In this document: in pieces, positions 26,890-36,208 of the stretch
Position numbering within the stretch: position 1 is the stretch's first letter
Layout of the letters: each line of letters opens with the position of its first letter
Source of the DNA: Acuticoccus sp965213555
GTDB lineage: Bacteria > Pseudomonadota > Alphaproteobacteria > Rhizobiales > Amorphaceae
Reading direction: 5' to 3'
DNA length: 64,000 nucleotides
Assembly: GCF_965213555.1 (NCBI RefSeq)
Contig: NZ_OZ243890.1
Span: 1,984,001-2,048,000, forward strand
The notes under the pieces: model-generated
Told to the model about the DNA's origin: nothing
The model's database searches: none
Seen by the model: only the letters and a program-made list of their open reading frames with translations
Position numbers and translations under genes: made by a program

Positions 26890-27762
26890 ATGGGCGAGCC
26901 GATGGACCTCGAGCACCTCAAGTCGTGGGTCGGCCGGACCGACGAGGCGCACGACGTCCTCTCCGTGCGCCTTGCGGACGGGTTCGCGGCGATGCTCGAC
27001 CGGGAGGAGACGTTCGCCGACGGCGATGAGGCGCCGCTGTGCCTGCACTGGTGCCTCGCACCAGCCACCGTGCCGAACGGGGCGACCGGGCCGGACGGGC
27101 ACCCCGCACGCGGCGGCTTCCTGCCGCCGGTTCCGCTGCCGCGACGCATGTGGGCCGGCGGCGAGATCGCGTTCCACGCGCCGCTGCGCGTCGGGGACGT
27201 GGTGACGCGGCGGTCCACCATCGAGGACGTCGCAGCCAAGGAGGGCCGCTCCGGCCGGCTTGTGTTCGTCACCGTGCGCCATGCTTACAAGACCGACCGC
27301 GGCACGGCGCTCACGGACCGGCAGGACATCGTCTACCGCGATGCGGCGCCGCCGGACGCGCGGCAGCCGCAGGGTCCTGAGCCGTCACACGGGGCCGACG
27401 AGGTCCGCGAGGTGGATGCGACGCCGCTCCTCCTGTTCCGCTACTCGGCGCTGACGTTCAACGGCCACCGCATCCACTACGACCGGGACTACGTGACGAA
27501 AGAGGAGGGCTACCCGGGCCTCGTCGTGCATGGCCCCTTGCAGGCGACGCTCCTCGTCCAGCTCGCCGCGCTAGCGCTCGATGGGACGCCGGCGACGTTC
27601 GCCTACCGCGGAGTCGCGCCGCTGATCGACGGCGCGACGTTCACCGTCAACGCCGCGCGGACCGGGGACGGGGTCGTCCTGTGGACCGCGGGGGCGGACG
27701 GGCGGGTGCGCATGAGCGGTGAGGCGAGCCGTCAGCCGACTGGGACAACGTCCACCTCCTGA
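26890..27762 (+). CDS. FAS1-like/MaoC-type dehydratase (mesaconyl-C4-CoA hydratase-like)
   Basis: A 290-residue hot-dog-fold protein with two MaoC-like halves. The first half contains LPRRMWAGGEIAFHAPLRVGD. The second carries the hydratase active-site signature FRYSALTFNGHRIHYDRDYV, then GYPGLVVHGPLQATLL. The architecture and these motifs match the FAS1-like dehydratase group that includes mesaconyl-C4-CoA hydratase. The ATG at 26890 has GAGGGA upstream. The gene order with a CoA-transferase and an acyl-CoA dehydrogenase suggests a CoA-thioester pathway; the exact substrate is inferred. Its last 31 bases overlap the convergent transglutaminase-like gene. Confidence 0.85.
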   Translation: MGEPMDLEHLKSWVGRTDEAHDVLSVRLADGFAAMLDREETFADGDEAPLCLHWCLAPATVPNGATGPDGHPARGGFLPPVPLPRRMWAGGEIAFHAPLRVGDVVTRRSTIEDVAAKEGRSGRLVFVTVRHAYKTDRGTALTDRQDIVYRDAAPPDARQPQGPEPSHGADEVREVDATPLLLFRYSALTFNGHRIHYDRDYVTKEEGYPGLVVHGPLQATLLVQLAALALDGTPATFAYRGVAPLIDGATFTVNAARTGDGVVLWTAGADGRVRMSGEASRQPTGTTSTS

Positions 27763-28610
27763 CGGCTTGTGTGCGATCCCGACGTGCGCATGACGCCGCG
27801 CACCGGCGCGACGTCCGCGTAGTCTCGTCCGCGGGCGATGACGATGTGGTCGGCGGAGGCGAAGACCGCGTTCGTCGGGTCGTAGTCCACCCAGCCGGTG
27901 CCCGGGCCGCACCAGGCGGTCACCCACGCGTGCATGGCGTCCGCGCCCTCCAAGCGCGGCCGCCCGGGCGGAGGGTTTGTTCGCAGGCAGCCCGACACGT
28001 AGCCGGCCGGGATGCCGAGCCCGCGCAGCGCCGCGATCATGATGTGCGCGAAGTCCTGGCACACGCCGTGGCGCGCGTCGAACGCCTCCAGCGTCGGCGT
28101 CTCGACGGTGGTCGCGCCCGGATCGTAGCGCCAATCCCGATGGACGGCCGCGCCGACGGTCTCGACGGCCTCCACCGCGCTCAAGGCGCCGGACGTCACC
28201 GACCGCGCGTACTCGGTGATCGCGGCCGACGGGACGACGCGGCGCGAGGACCCCGCGAAGTGGTGCGGCGAGCGGGCGCCGAGGCTGCGCATCGTCCGCA
28301 GCGCCAACGCCAGCGCGGAGGGCGGCGGCGACACGTCGAGCCGCGGCCCGCGCTCTGGGCGATCGATCCGGCACAGCGCCGCGAACGACAGCGTCCGGTG
28401 GGGCGTGCGGAAGGCGACTTCAACGGCGCCGTTGCCGAAGAAGTCCGTCCGGTCGATCCGCTCGTCCGGTGGCGGACTGACCTCGAGGTGTCCGGCGACG
28501 AGGCGCTGCTCGCCGGCCACGTCCGCGGGCAAGAGGCGCACGACGTTGCGCGTGGCCGAGGCGGCCGTATCGAAGTCGTAGGTCACACGGATGGCGACGT
28601 CGTAGAGCAT
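27732..28610 (-). CDS. Transglutaminase-like cysteine protease-fold protein
   Basis: A 292-residue protein with an N-terminal bacterial-transglutaminase beta domain (MLYDVAIRVTYDFD...) and a C-terminal transglutaminase-like catalytic domain. The triad is C184 in HGVCQDFAHIM, H227 in AMHAWVTAW and D244 in VDYDPTNA. Such proteins are thought to be peptidases or amide-bond-remodelling enzymes. It starts one base after the stop of the ATP-grasp/alpha-E gene, a conserved pairing. No signal peptide is seen, so it is probably cytoplasmic. Confidence 0.9.
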   Translation of the reverse strand: MLYDVAIRVTYDFDTAASATRNVVRLLPADVAGEQRLVAGHLEVSPPPDERIDRTDFFGNGAVEVAFRTPHRTLSFAALCRIDRPERGPRLDVSPPPSALALALRTMRSLGARSPHHFAGSSRRVVPSAAITEYARSVTSGALSAVEAVETVGAAVHRDWRYDPGATTVETPTLEAFDARHGVCQDFAHIMIAALRGLGIPAGYVSGCLRTNPPPGRPRLEGADAMHAWVTAWCGPGTGWVDYDPTNAVFASADHIVIARGRDYADVAPVRGVMRTSGSHTSRQEVDVVPVG

Positions 28611-28611
28611 C

Positions 28612-30984
28612 TCAGCGCAGGTACGCCGCGGTGAGGTGGTCGGAGATTGCGGCGAGGTCGTCCGACAGCGCAGCGAGCGCCTGGCCGTCGAGCGAGTCCG
28701 GCGTCGCGAGCGCGACCCTCGTCCGCGTACCCGTCACCGCGCGCTGCAGCGGCGTCAGCGGGCGGTGCGGTTCGGCGCCCGGCAACGTTGCCACATGGAC
28801 CTCGACCTCGTCCATCTGGTGGACGATGGATCGCGGGTTGAGCGGGTCGAGCGCCAAGAGGTCGACCACGGTCGCCCGGCTCGTCCCCGTCGCGTAGCGC
28901 CGCCGATGGCTCATCGCGCTGTCGGTGACCTCGAGCGCGAGCTCCAGCGCCCCCGCAGGGGCCCGCGGATCGGCGAAGGCGGCAAGGGTGCCGGCGAGCG
29001 ACATCGCCCGCTCCAGCGCGCGGCCGATGGACAGGAAGCGCCAGCCCGTGAAGCGGTACATGTTGTCGTGGACGAGGCCGGAGAAGCCCGACAGCTTGCG
29101 CAGCACGACGCCCATGCCGCGCCCCGTGTCGTCACCCGGCCGCAGGCGCGGCGCGAGGCGCTCGACGGTCGTGGCGAGGTCGTCGAGGGCCGCCCACCCG
29201 TCGACGGAGAAGCGGTCGCGGATGTTGCCCGCGGCGGACGTCGCGGCCGCGAAGGTCGCGCTGACCGCCTCCGGCCAGCCGGCCCCTGGGTCGACGCCCT
29301 TGGCGGCCAGCACGCGCGCCGACCAGGCGAGGAGCGCGTCGTCCGGCGAGGCCGCATCCGCGAGGCGCAGGTGATGGGCTCGCAGCAGGCGCACCTTGTG
29401 CTCCGCTCGCTCGACGTAGCGCCCCAGCCAGAACAGGTTGTCCGCGGCACGGCTCGGCAGCGGCATGTGCTCCTGCCGCGCTGGCGGACCCGTCGGCGAG
29501 AGGAGCATGGTTTCCGCCGCCACCGGGCGGTCCGAGACGACCCACACGTCCGCCGCCACGCCTCCCTCCATCGCGGCGAGGACGGTGCCGTCGTCGGACG
29601 AGGCCACGCGGGCGAGGCCGCCGGGCATCACCGTCCAGCCGTCCCCGAAGCGCGCGAGGAACACCCTGAGGACGACCGGACGCGGCACCATCCGGCGACC
29701 CGCCATGAGCGGCGTCGTCGACGGAAGGAACCGCTCCTGGGCGACGAGGTCCGCTCCGTCCCGTGCAAGGCGCTCGGCGAGCGCGGATGGGGACGGCTCG
29801 TCCGCCGCCTCGCCCGCGAGCGACGGGCGCGTCGCGGCGGCATCGACGATCGCGAGGCGCCCGGCTCGTGCGACGACCTCGCGACGGGTCGCCGCCTCGC
29901 CGCACCAGAGGGCGTCGACGTTGGGCACGGCGAGGGGGGCGCCGGTGAGCGCCGACGCGATGCGGGGAAGGAAGGCGTACACGGCCCGCGTCTCGAGCAC
30001 GCCGGTGCCGAGCGCGTTGACGAGCGTGACGCCGCCGCCGCGGGAAGCCTCGACGAGGCCCGGCGTCCCGTGCGCCGACGCCTCGTCGAGCTCGAGGGGG
30101 TCCGTTGCCGCGTCGGCCAGCCTCCGCCACAGGACGCTCGCCGGGCGCAGGCCCGCCACGGTGCGCACCATCACCCGGCCGGTACGCACGGTGAGGTCCT
30201 CGCCGGACAGGGCGAGGAAGCCGAGGTAGCGCGCGATGGCGGCCTGCTCGAAGTCCGCGCCGCCGGACGGAGCGGGGCCGAGGATGCCGACGCGGCCGGA
30301 ACCCGGCTCCTGGAGCGCCACCAGCGCATCGCGGAACACGCGGAAGAAGCCCGCCAACCGGTGCACGTTGGCCCGCGCGAACAGGTCCGCGTGGGCTCGG
30401 GTGGTCGCGATGCGGTTCTCCAGCGCGAGGCCGGCGCCGGCCGGAGCGTCGGTGCGGTCGGCGAGGACGCGCCAGCCCCCGTCCGAAGCCCGGCCGACGT
30501 CGAACGCGAGGAAGTGCAGCCAATGGCCACCGCGCGGACGCGCGCCGACGAGCGGACGCAGCCAACGGGGGTTGCTCGCGACCACCTGCGCCGGAAGGTG
30601 GCCTTCGGCGATGAGCCTCCGCTCGCCATAAAGGTCGACCGCCAAGCGCTCGAGGACCTCGGCCCGTGCGACGAGGCCGTCGGCGAGTTGCTGCCACCGC
30701 GCCTCGTCGACGACGATGGGGACGAGGGACAGCGGCCAGTCGCGCTCGCCGACGCGGGGTTTGTCGTGCGGCCGACCGTGCACCCCCGCGTCCCGCAGGT
30801 ACTGCTCCGCGCGGGACCTGCGGACGGCGAACTCCGCATCATCCATCCCGGCAATCGCATCGACGAGGGGTCTCCAGACCGAGCGGATCGCCCCTTCGGC
30901 GAGGAGCTCGTCGGCGCCTCCGCTCGGGCGATAGTGTTCGAGGAGTTGCGCGGCGGCGTCAGCGTGCGACGGGCCGGGGGACAT
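28612..30984 (-). CDS. Circularly permuted ATP-grasp plus alpha-E domain fusion
   Basis: A 790-residue protein. Residues 1 to ~480 are a circularly permuted type 2 ATP-grasp (DUF404/DUF407 region): GVHGRPHDKPRVGERDWPLSLVPIV, LGPAPSGGADFEQAAIARYLG, TLVNALGTGVLETRAVYAFLP. From ~490 comes an alpha-E domain (DUF403), beginning PSRAADNLFWLGRYVERAEHKVRLLRAHH. In many bacteria these are two genes; here they are fused. ATP-grasp, alpha-E and transglutaminase proteins were predicted in the literature to make or process a peptide, but no product is known. The start is the ATG at 30984; a GTG two codons earlier is possible. Confidence 0.9.
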   Translation of the reverse strand: MSPGPSHADAAAQLLEHYRPSGGADELLAEGAIRSVWRPLVDAIAGMDDAEFAVRRSRAEQYLRDAGVHGRPHDKPRVGERDWPLSLVPIVVDEARWQQLADGLVARAEVLERLAVDLYGERRLIAEGHLPAQVVASNPRWLRPLVGARPRGGHWLHFLAFDVGRASDGGWRVLADRTDAPAGAGLALENRIATTRAHADLFARANVHRLAGFFRVFRDALVALQEPGSGRVGILGPAPSGGADFEQAAIARYLGFLALSGEDLTVRTGRVMVRTVAGLRPASVLWRRLADAATDPLELDEASAHGTPGLVEASRGGGVTLVNALGTGVLETRAVYAFLPRIASALTGAPLAVPNVDALWCGEAATRREVVARAGRLAIVDAAATRPSLAGEAADEPSPSALAERLARDGADLVAQERFLPSTTPLMAGRRMVPRPVVLRVFLARFGDGWTVMPGGLARVASSDDGTVLAAMEGGVAADVWVVSDRPVAAETMLLSPTGPPARQEHMPLPSRAADNLFWLGRYVERAEHKVRLLRAHHLRLADAASPDDALLAWSARVLAAKGVDPGAGWPEAVSATFAAATSAAGNIRDRFSVDGWAALDDLATTVERLAPRLRPGDDTGRGMGVVLRKLSGFSGLVHDNMYRFTGWRFLSIGRALERAMSLAGTLAAFADPRAPAGALELALEVTDSAMSHRRRYATGTSRATVVDLLALDPLNPRSIVHQMDEVEVHVATLPGAEPHRPLTPLQRAVTGTRTRVALATPDSLDGQALAALSDDLAAISDHLTAAYLR

Positions 30985-31129
30985 GACCACTCAGCGTCGT
31001 CCCAGGCGGACGACGCGGCGCCTCAAGGGCACGACCCGCGAGGCGCGGCGCCCTGGTAAGGTCTGGCGCGGCTGGGTTGCGTCGTGGGCAGACCGTGGCG
31101 AGGGACCCCTCCAGGGTGGACCGTGGCGT

Positions 31130-32455
31130 TCACAGGCCGGGGAAGCGCTGGAGTGGCGTGCCGTCGCTGAAGCGCGAGAGGCGGAACGCGGCGGGCTCGA
31201 CCACCGGGGGCGCGCCCAGCGCGAGGTCGGCGGCGAGGCGGCCGGCGCCCGGACCCATACCGAACCCGTGACCGGAGAACCCCGTGGCGACGACGAGGCC
31301 TGGCCGTCCATGCACCGTCGAGATGACAGGGACGGCGTCCGGCGTGACGTCGATGGCACCCGCCCAACGCTGCTCAACCGTGGCATCCTTGAACGCGGGG
31401 TAGGCCTTGGCGAGGCGGGCGAGCGCGCCATCCACGGTGGGTCGGTGCGGCGCTGGGTCGAGGACGCGCGTCGCCTCGAACGCGGACGCCTCGTTCGCGC
31501 CCCGACGCCGCTCCGCGCGCCACTCCGTCAGAAAGCGGCGGGACAGTCGCGGCCGCCAGGCGCCGCTCTCGGCCCGCAGCATCGGCCAGAACAGGGGCAG
31601 GAAGCGCAGGCTGTCCGGCGTTAGCTCGTGGATGTTGGCACCGAACGTCGCCACCGTGTAGCCGCCGTCCTCGCGCGGGCGGACCGCGAAGCCAGGACCG
31701 CGGACGGCCGTGCGCGGGCCGTCGGCCACCGATCCGGTGCGCAGGACCGAGCCGATCACCTTGAGCTGCGGCAACGTCACGCCGGCGCCGCGCAGGAGGA
31801 GGCGCGACCATGCACCGCCGGCGACGACGACGCGATCGCACGCGATCCGGCCACGTTCGGTCACGACGCCGCTGACACGCCCACCGTCGACCTCGAGGCC
31901 GCGGACCGCGCAGCCGGTCAGGACCGTCGCGCCGCGCGCCCGTGCCGCCCGTGCGACCGCGGGGGCGGCGCGCTGGGGCTCGGCCCGGCCGTCGGCGTGG
32001 GCGAGGAGCCCGCCTTCATGGGGCAGGGCGTAGCCATGATCGCGCACCGCGCCTTCATCGACGAGCCCGATGCGGTGCTGCGTGCCCTCGATGTGCGTCA
32101 GCCACGTTTCGGCGCGGCGGCGCGCCGCCGGGTCGGCGAACGGCGCGAGAAGGCCGCTCTGGCGGTAGCCGACGTCCGTTCCGGTGCGCTCCGCCATGCC
32201 CTCCCACAGGCGGATGGACGCGGCCATAAGGTCGATCTCGCGCGGGTCGCGGCCTGAAAGGCGGACCCATCCCCAGTTGCGGCCGGACTGCTCGCCACCG
32301 ACGATGCCCTTCTCGCAAAGCACCACGGATGCGCCGCGCTCGGCGAGTTCCAGGGCGGTGCAGCAACCGACGATCCCCCCGCCGACGACGACGACGTCGG
32401 CACTCGCCGGCGCGGTACGGTCGCCGTCGACCGGCTCGATGTCGGGTCCTGGCAT
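31130..32455 (-). CDS. FAD-dependent oxidoreductase, DAO family
   Basis: A 441-residue D-amino-acid-oxidase-type flavoprotein. The N-terminal dinucleotide fold is DVVVVGGGIVGCCTALELAERGASVVLCEKG. The following SGRNWGWVR is typical of the subgroup that oxidises amines or D-amino acids. The C-terminal block is GLVVATGFSGHGFGMGPGAGRLAADLALG. The ATG at 32455 starts a short polar leader before the fold. It is on the same strand as the GH8 gene upstream, 99 bases away. The substrate is not known. Confidence 0.88.
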   Translation of the reverse strand: MPGPDIEPVDGDRTAPASADVVVVGGGIVGCCTALELAERGASVVLCEKGIVGGEQSGRNWGWVRLSGRDPREIDLMAASIRLWEGMAERTGTDVGYRQSGLLAPFADPAARRRAETWLTHIEGTQHRIGLVDEGAVRDHGYALPHEGGLLAHADGRAEPQRAAPAVARAARARGATVLTGCAVRGLEVDGGRVSGVVTERGRIACDRVVVAGGAWSRLLLRGAGVTLPQLKVIGSVLRTGSVADGPRTAVRGPGFAVRPREDGGYTVATFGANIHELTPDSLRFLPLFWPMLRAESGAWRPRLSRRFLTEWRAERRRGANEASAFEATRVLDPAPHRPTVDGALARLAKAYPAFKDATVEQRWAGAIDVTPDAVPVISTVHGRPGLVVATGFSGHGFGMGPGAGRLAADLALGAPPVVEPAAFRLSRFSDGTPLQRFPGL

Positions 32456-32554
32456 GCGTGTGCGTTGCTCCCCGCCTCGCCCGGTGCGAGCGTCCACAAG
32501 ACATCGGAGGACGTGCAAGGATCAAGCCGCTTTACACATCACTTCCACGTCGTT

Positions 32555-33691
32555 CTAGCGGGCGAGGGCGACGTTCGCGCCGGGCAGGCAGTGCGGGTGG
32601 TACGCGCGCGCAGCCGACAGGGCGAGCAGGTGGAGCGAGGAGGCGAAGTAGGTCCCCGCGGTAAACCGCTCGACCGACCGCGGGAGCGGCACCCCGCGGC
32701 TCGCGCATGCCGCGACCGCGGCGATGGCTCGGTAGCCGGGCTCGTTCATGTCCATCAGCACGCGGTCGGTGGCGAGGTCGTAGTCCTTCGGCACGCGGTT
32801 GCCGCGCACGTTCCACGCCGCGTCGAAGGGCGCGAAGTATCGCGGGGGCACGCGGCCGCCCATCGCCATGTAGAGCGGGATGCGCACGGCGTCGTAGCTC
32901 GACTTCGCGGCGAACCCCTCGGCGGGCGCGAGGTAGCGGTCCGCGCGCAGGGTGATCCAGTCCGGCGGGAGGCGGTCCCGGCCGGCGAGGGACGCCTCGG
33001 TGAGCTGCAGGCCGCTCTGCCACGCCTCGAGCCAGGGATGGTCGTCGTCCACCGCGCCGAACAGCAGGAACGCGCCGTACACGTAGTAGCTGAGGTTGAC
33101 CACCGGCCCGTCGGCATGGTGCTCGGGCTCGAAGCCGTAGGCCGCAGGGCGTACCCTGACGAGGCCGTCGCGTCGCTCGAGCAGCCGGTCGCCGATGGCG
33201 TCGATCATCGGCTCGGCGATGGCGACGTAGCGCGGCTCGTTCCACTTCACCGCGCCGAGCACCATCGCGTAGGCGAACAGGATGTCCCCGTCGCTCGCGT
33301 TGTTGACGTCCAGGATGCGCGGGAAGGTGCGCGGATCGTACAGCCAGCTGATGAGCCCGTCGGAGCGGCTGCGCATGTGGCGCAACGTGAAGCGGGCGAT
33401 CCTGTCGAACGAGGCGTGGTCGTCGGCACGCACGGCGAGGAGCATCCCGTAGGCCTGACCCTCCGAGTGCGAGACGCGGTTCTTCTCCACGTCGACGACG
33501 CGGCCGGAGCGGTCGAGGAAGCGCTCGCGCCAGGCCTGCCACTCCGCTGGGGTGATGGTGGTCTCGACCGCGGCGGTGGGAGCGACGCGACGTGCCTCGA
33601 GCGCGCCCGCGCCGTCGGCGCCGACGATGACCATCAGGGCGGCGGATGCGACGGCGGCGATCCATGGACGTCGGTTCGTACGCGCACTCAT
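32555..33691 (-). CDS. Glycoside hydrolase family 8 endoglucanase
   Basis: A 378-residue secreted GH8 enzyme (N-terminal signal around residues 10-30). The catalytic acid is the glutamate in RVSHSEGQAYGML, and the second key residue is the aspartate in NNASDGDILFAYAMVLG. SSYDAVRIPLYMA and FEPEHHADGPVVNLSYY are other family blocks. GH8 enzymes of this type (BcsZ/CelC) cleave beta-1,4-glucan and usually sit beside cellulose synthase genes. No bcsA or bcsB is visible here, so this copy is an orphan. Confidence 0.92.
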   Translation of the reverse strand: MSARTNRRPWIAAVASAALMVIVGADGAGALEARRVAPTAAVETTITPAEWQAWRERFLDRSGRVVDVEKNRVSHSEGQAYGMLLAVRADDHASFDRIARFTLRHMRSRSDGLISWLYDPRTFPRILDVNNASDGDILFAYAMVLGAVKWNEPRYVAIAEPMIDAIGDRLLERRDGLVRVRPAAYGFEPEHHADGPVVNLSYYVYGAFLLFGAVDDDHPWLEAWQSGLQLTEASLAGRDRLPPDWITLRADRYLAPAEGFAAKSSYDAVRIPLYMAMGGRVPPRYFAPFDAAWNVRGNRVPKDYDLATDRVLMDMNEPGYRAIAAVAACASRGVPLPRSVERFTAGTYFASSLHLLALSAARAYHPHCLPGANVALAR

Positions 33692-33990
33692 CTAACGCAA
33701 CCCCTAGTACCAAGACTGGGGTGAAACGCGCGTCGCGTGCATTCGAGCCGGCAGCCGTGGGTCCGGTTGCGTACTTCCACGTATGCCGCGAACGGGCGTA
33801 AAGGCGTGCCCGGACGCGGCGGCTGCTGTCACACGCGCTGTGCGGTTGAAGGCGGGCGCCGGGGTGGGGGGCGGATGGCGCGAGGCTCAGCTCGTCACTG
33901 GCGTTCGACGGACAGCGTCGATCGGAAGGGTGCCTTGCCCGCGTGCGGCACCGTCATGGTCGCCGGCCGACCATCGGACCTCGCCACCCA
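33692..33990. other. Intergenic region upstream of GH8 gene, no gene seen
   Basis: About 300 bases between the start of the GH8 gene and the end of the damaged kinase gene, both on the minus strand. It should carry the GH8 promoter. Short plus-strand frames are present but have no motifs. No obvious hairpin terminator for the kinase gene was found. Confidence 0.4.
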
Positions 33991-35325
33991 TCAGGAGCGA
34001 CGGCGCCGCAACCTCACCGTCGCGACGAGGCCGCCACCCGTTCGGTTCGCCAGCGTGACGTCGCCACCGTGCGCGCGGATCAGCGTTCGCGCGATGCTGA
34101 GGCCGAGGCCAGCTCCCCCGGTGTCGGCGCTGCGCGACGCCTCGATCCTGACGAACGGCTCGAACACGTCCTCAAGGTGTTCGCCGGCGATGCCCGGTCC
34201 GGGGTCCTCCACGGTGACGACGGAGTCGCCGGCCCGCGCCTCGAGCCGTGCCGTGCCGTGCCGCCCCCGGCGTAACGCTGCGCGTTCTGCACGAGGTTGC
34301 CGAACGCGCGACGCAGCGCCATGGGACGCCCCGTCACGTCGTGCCGCCGGGGCCCCTCGTAGCGCACCGTGCCCGCGCCGTCCGACACGAGGCTCCTCAG
34401 CATTGCGCCAAGGTCGACCGTCCCGGACGCCTCGTCCTGTGCCGCGCTGCGGCCGTAGGCGAGGAGCCCGTCGGCCATCGCGCGCAGTCGCCGAGCGTTG
34501 CAACCATGGCATCGCGCTCGGCGGGATCGTCGATCATCTCCGCACGGATGCGCAGCGACATGATGGGGGTGCGCAGGTCGTGGCCGACGGCGGCGACGGT
34601 CCGTGCCCGCTCAGCGTCGAAGCGTGGGATGCACGACTGCATGGCGTTGAACGCCTCGGCCGGGCGGCGGACCTCGCCCGGTCCGCCCACCCGCACGGTG
34701 GCGCGGCGATCACCGTAGCCAGCGCGTTCGGCGGCGTCGGCGAGGGCTCGGATCGGCCGCGTCATCCGGCTTATGAAGAGGATGCCCACGGCAAGGACCG
34801 AGACGAGGGACAGGCGAGCGTCGTCACCACCGTGCGCCCGATCACCGGCCCCGTCCCCGTGCGACGAGGGATGCGCGCGTTCAACCAAGTCCCGTCGGTC
34901 AGGGCGAGCGACACGAGGAGGGTGTGACGGTGACCCCGGCCGCCGTCCTGCCGACGCACCCACGCGGTGCCGGCACGCACCTCCCTCACAAGCTCGGTCC
35001 GCGCCGCTGCCGCTTGCACGGCGCGAGCGACGCGCCGGGCCCGACGGCTCCGTGGCACCGGGGCGACCGGCCGGGCAGTCAGCTGCAGACGCAGGGCGGG
35101 CGAGGAGGCTGCCTCGGCGAGGGAGGCGCGAAGGTCCGCCGGCACGGCCTCGAGCGCCGCTGCGAGGGAGGCGAGCCGCTCGACCTCGGCGCCGCGCCTC
35201 GCCTCCTCCACGACGCGCTCGCGCTCGGCGGACAGGACGATGAGGGTGATCTCGTTCGCGCTCACGAGGGCCGCCACGAGGAGGAGCGCGAACTGCCCGG
35301 TGACCGTGCGTGGCCGCAGCCTCAC
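33991..35325 (-). pseudogene. Sensor histidine kinase with three frame disruptions
   Basis: Kinase domains appear in order but in shifting frames. Frame A (start GTG 35325 to ~34818) encodes an N-terminal membrane segment and periplasmic region. Frame B (~34818 to ~34487) encodes a second membrane segment, HAMP (SRMTRPIRALADAAERAG) and the phosphoacceptor region AAVGHDLRTPIMSLRIR. Frame C (~34487 to ~34255) encodes MADGLLAYGRSA and the N-box AFGNLVQNAQRYAGGGTA. Frame D encodes VEDPGPGIAGEHLEDVFEPF and GGAGLGLSIARTLI to the stop. The last shift coincides with three tandem copies of CCGTG (34246-34260), a likely slippage duplication. The intact gene would be an EnvZ-like kinase of about 440 residues. 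Sequencing error is an alternative to real decay. Confidence 0.85.
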
Positions 35326-35332
35326 GGTGCGC

Positions 35333-36044
35333 TCACGCAGGCTCGACGTCGGCGGCGAGGCGGTAGCCGCCGCCCCACTCGGTGAGGATGACCGACGGCC
35401 GCCGCGCGTCGTCCTCGATCTTGCGGCGCAGGCGGCTGACCTGGTTGTCGATCACCCGGTCGTACGGCTTGGCCCCGCGACCCTTCGTGAGGTCGAGGAG
35501 CTGGTCGCGCGACAGGACCTGCCGCGGCCGGTCGAGGAACGCGGTGAGCAGGCGGTTCTCGGCGCTCGTCAGCGGCATTTCGGTGCCGGCGCGCGACAGG
35601 GTGCCCGCATCACCGTCGCGGACGAAGCCTGCGAAGGTGCGCCGCCCGGACGGGGGCGCCGGCCGAACCGGCGGAACGCGACGCAGGATGGCGCGGATGC
35701 GGGCGAGCAGCTCGCGCGGGTTGAACGGCTTCACGACGTAGTCGTCCGCGCCGAGCTCGAGGCCGACGATGCGGTCCGCGTCGTCGGCCATCGCAGTGAG
35801 GAGGATGACCGGTGGGCCGCCTCGCGCGGTGAGGAAGCGGCACATCGACAGCCCATCCTCGCCCGGCATCATGACGTCGAGGACGACGAGGTCGATGGCG
35901 CCGTTGGCGAGCGCCGCGCGCGCCGCCGCGGCGGTCGCCGATGACGTCACGCGGTGGCCGTGCCTCCTGAGGTATGTGGCGAGCGGCTCGCGGATCTCGC
36001 GCGTCGTCGACGACCAGGAGGTGCGGCTCGAAGGGGTCGGTCAT
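35333..36044 (-). pseudogene. OmpR-family response regulator, frameshifted near its N-terminus
   Basis: It begins at the ATG at 36044 with MTDPFEPHLLVVDD and then loses frame at about 36001. The continuing receiver sequence (REIREPLATYLRRHGHRVT...) is one frame over. Two missing bases in a run of GAC codons would explain it. The rest is intact to the stop: phosphoacceptor in VVLDVMMPGEDG, TAMADDADRIVGLELGADDYVVKPF, and the winged-helix output domain with RDQLLDLTKGR and VIDNQVSRLRRKIEDD. A protein starting later would lack the acidic pocket. Its partner kinase follows 7 bases downstream. Confidence 0.82.
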
Positions 36045-36208
36045 GGCGCGGGTGTAGCGCAGCGCGGACGGCACGGCGCAATCGTTTGTCGCAAACGGTC
36101 GTAGCGGCGCTGGCTGCGACGGCCGACGACACTTGCCACGCGCGTCGACACACACCGCGGCCGGGCAACGCCTAGGTGGCGGGCGTCCAACCAGGAACGG
36201 GACGCTTC

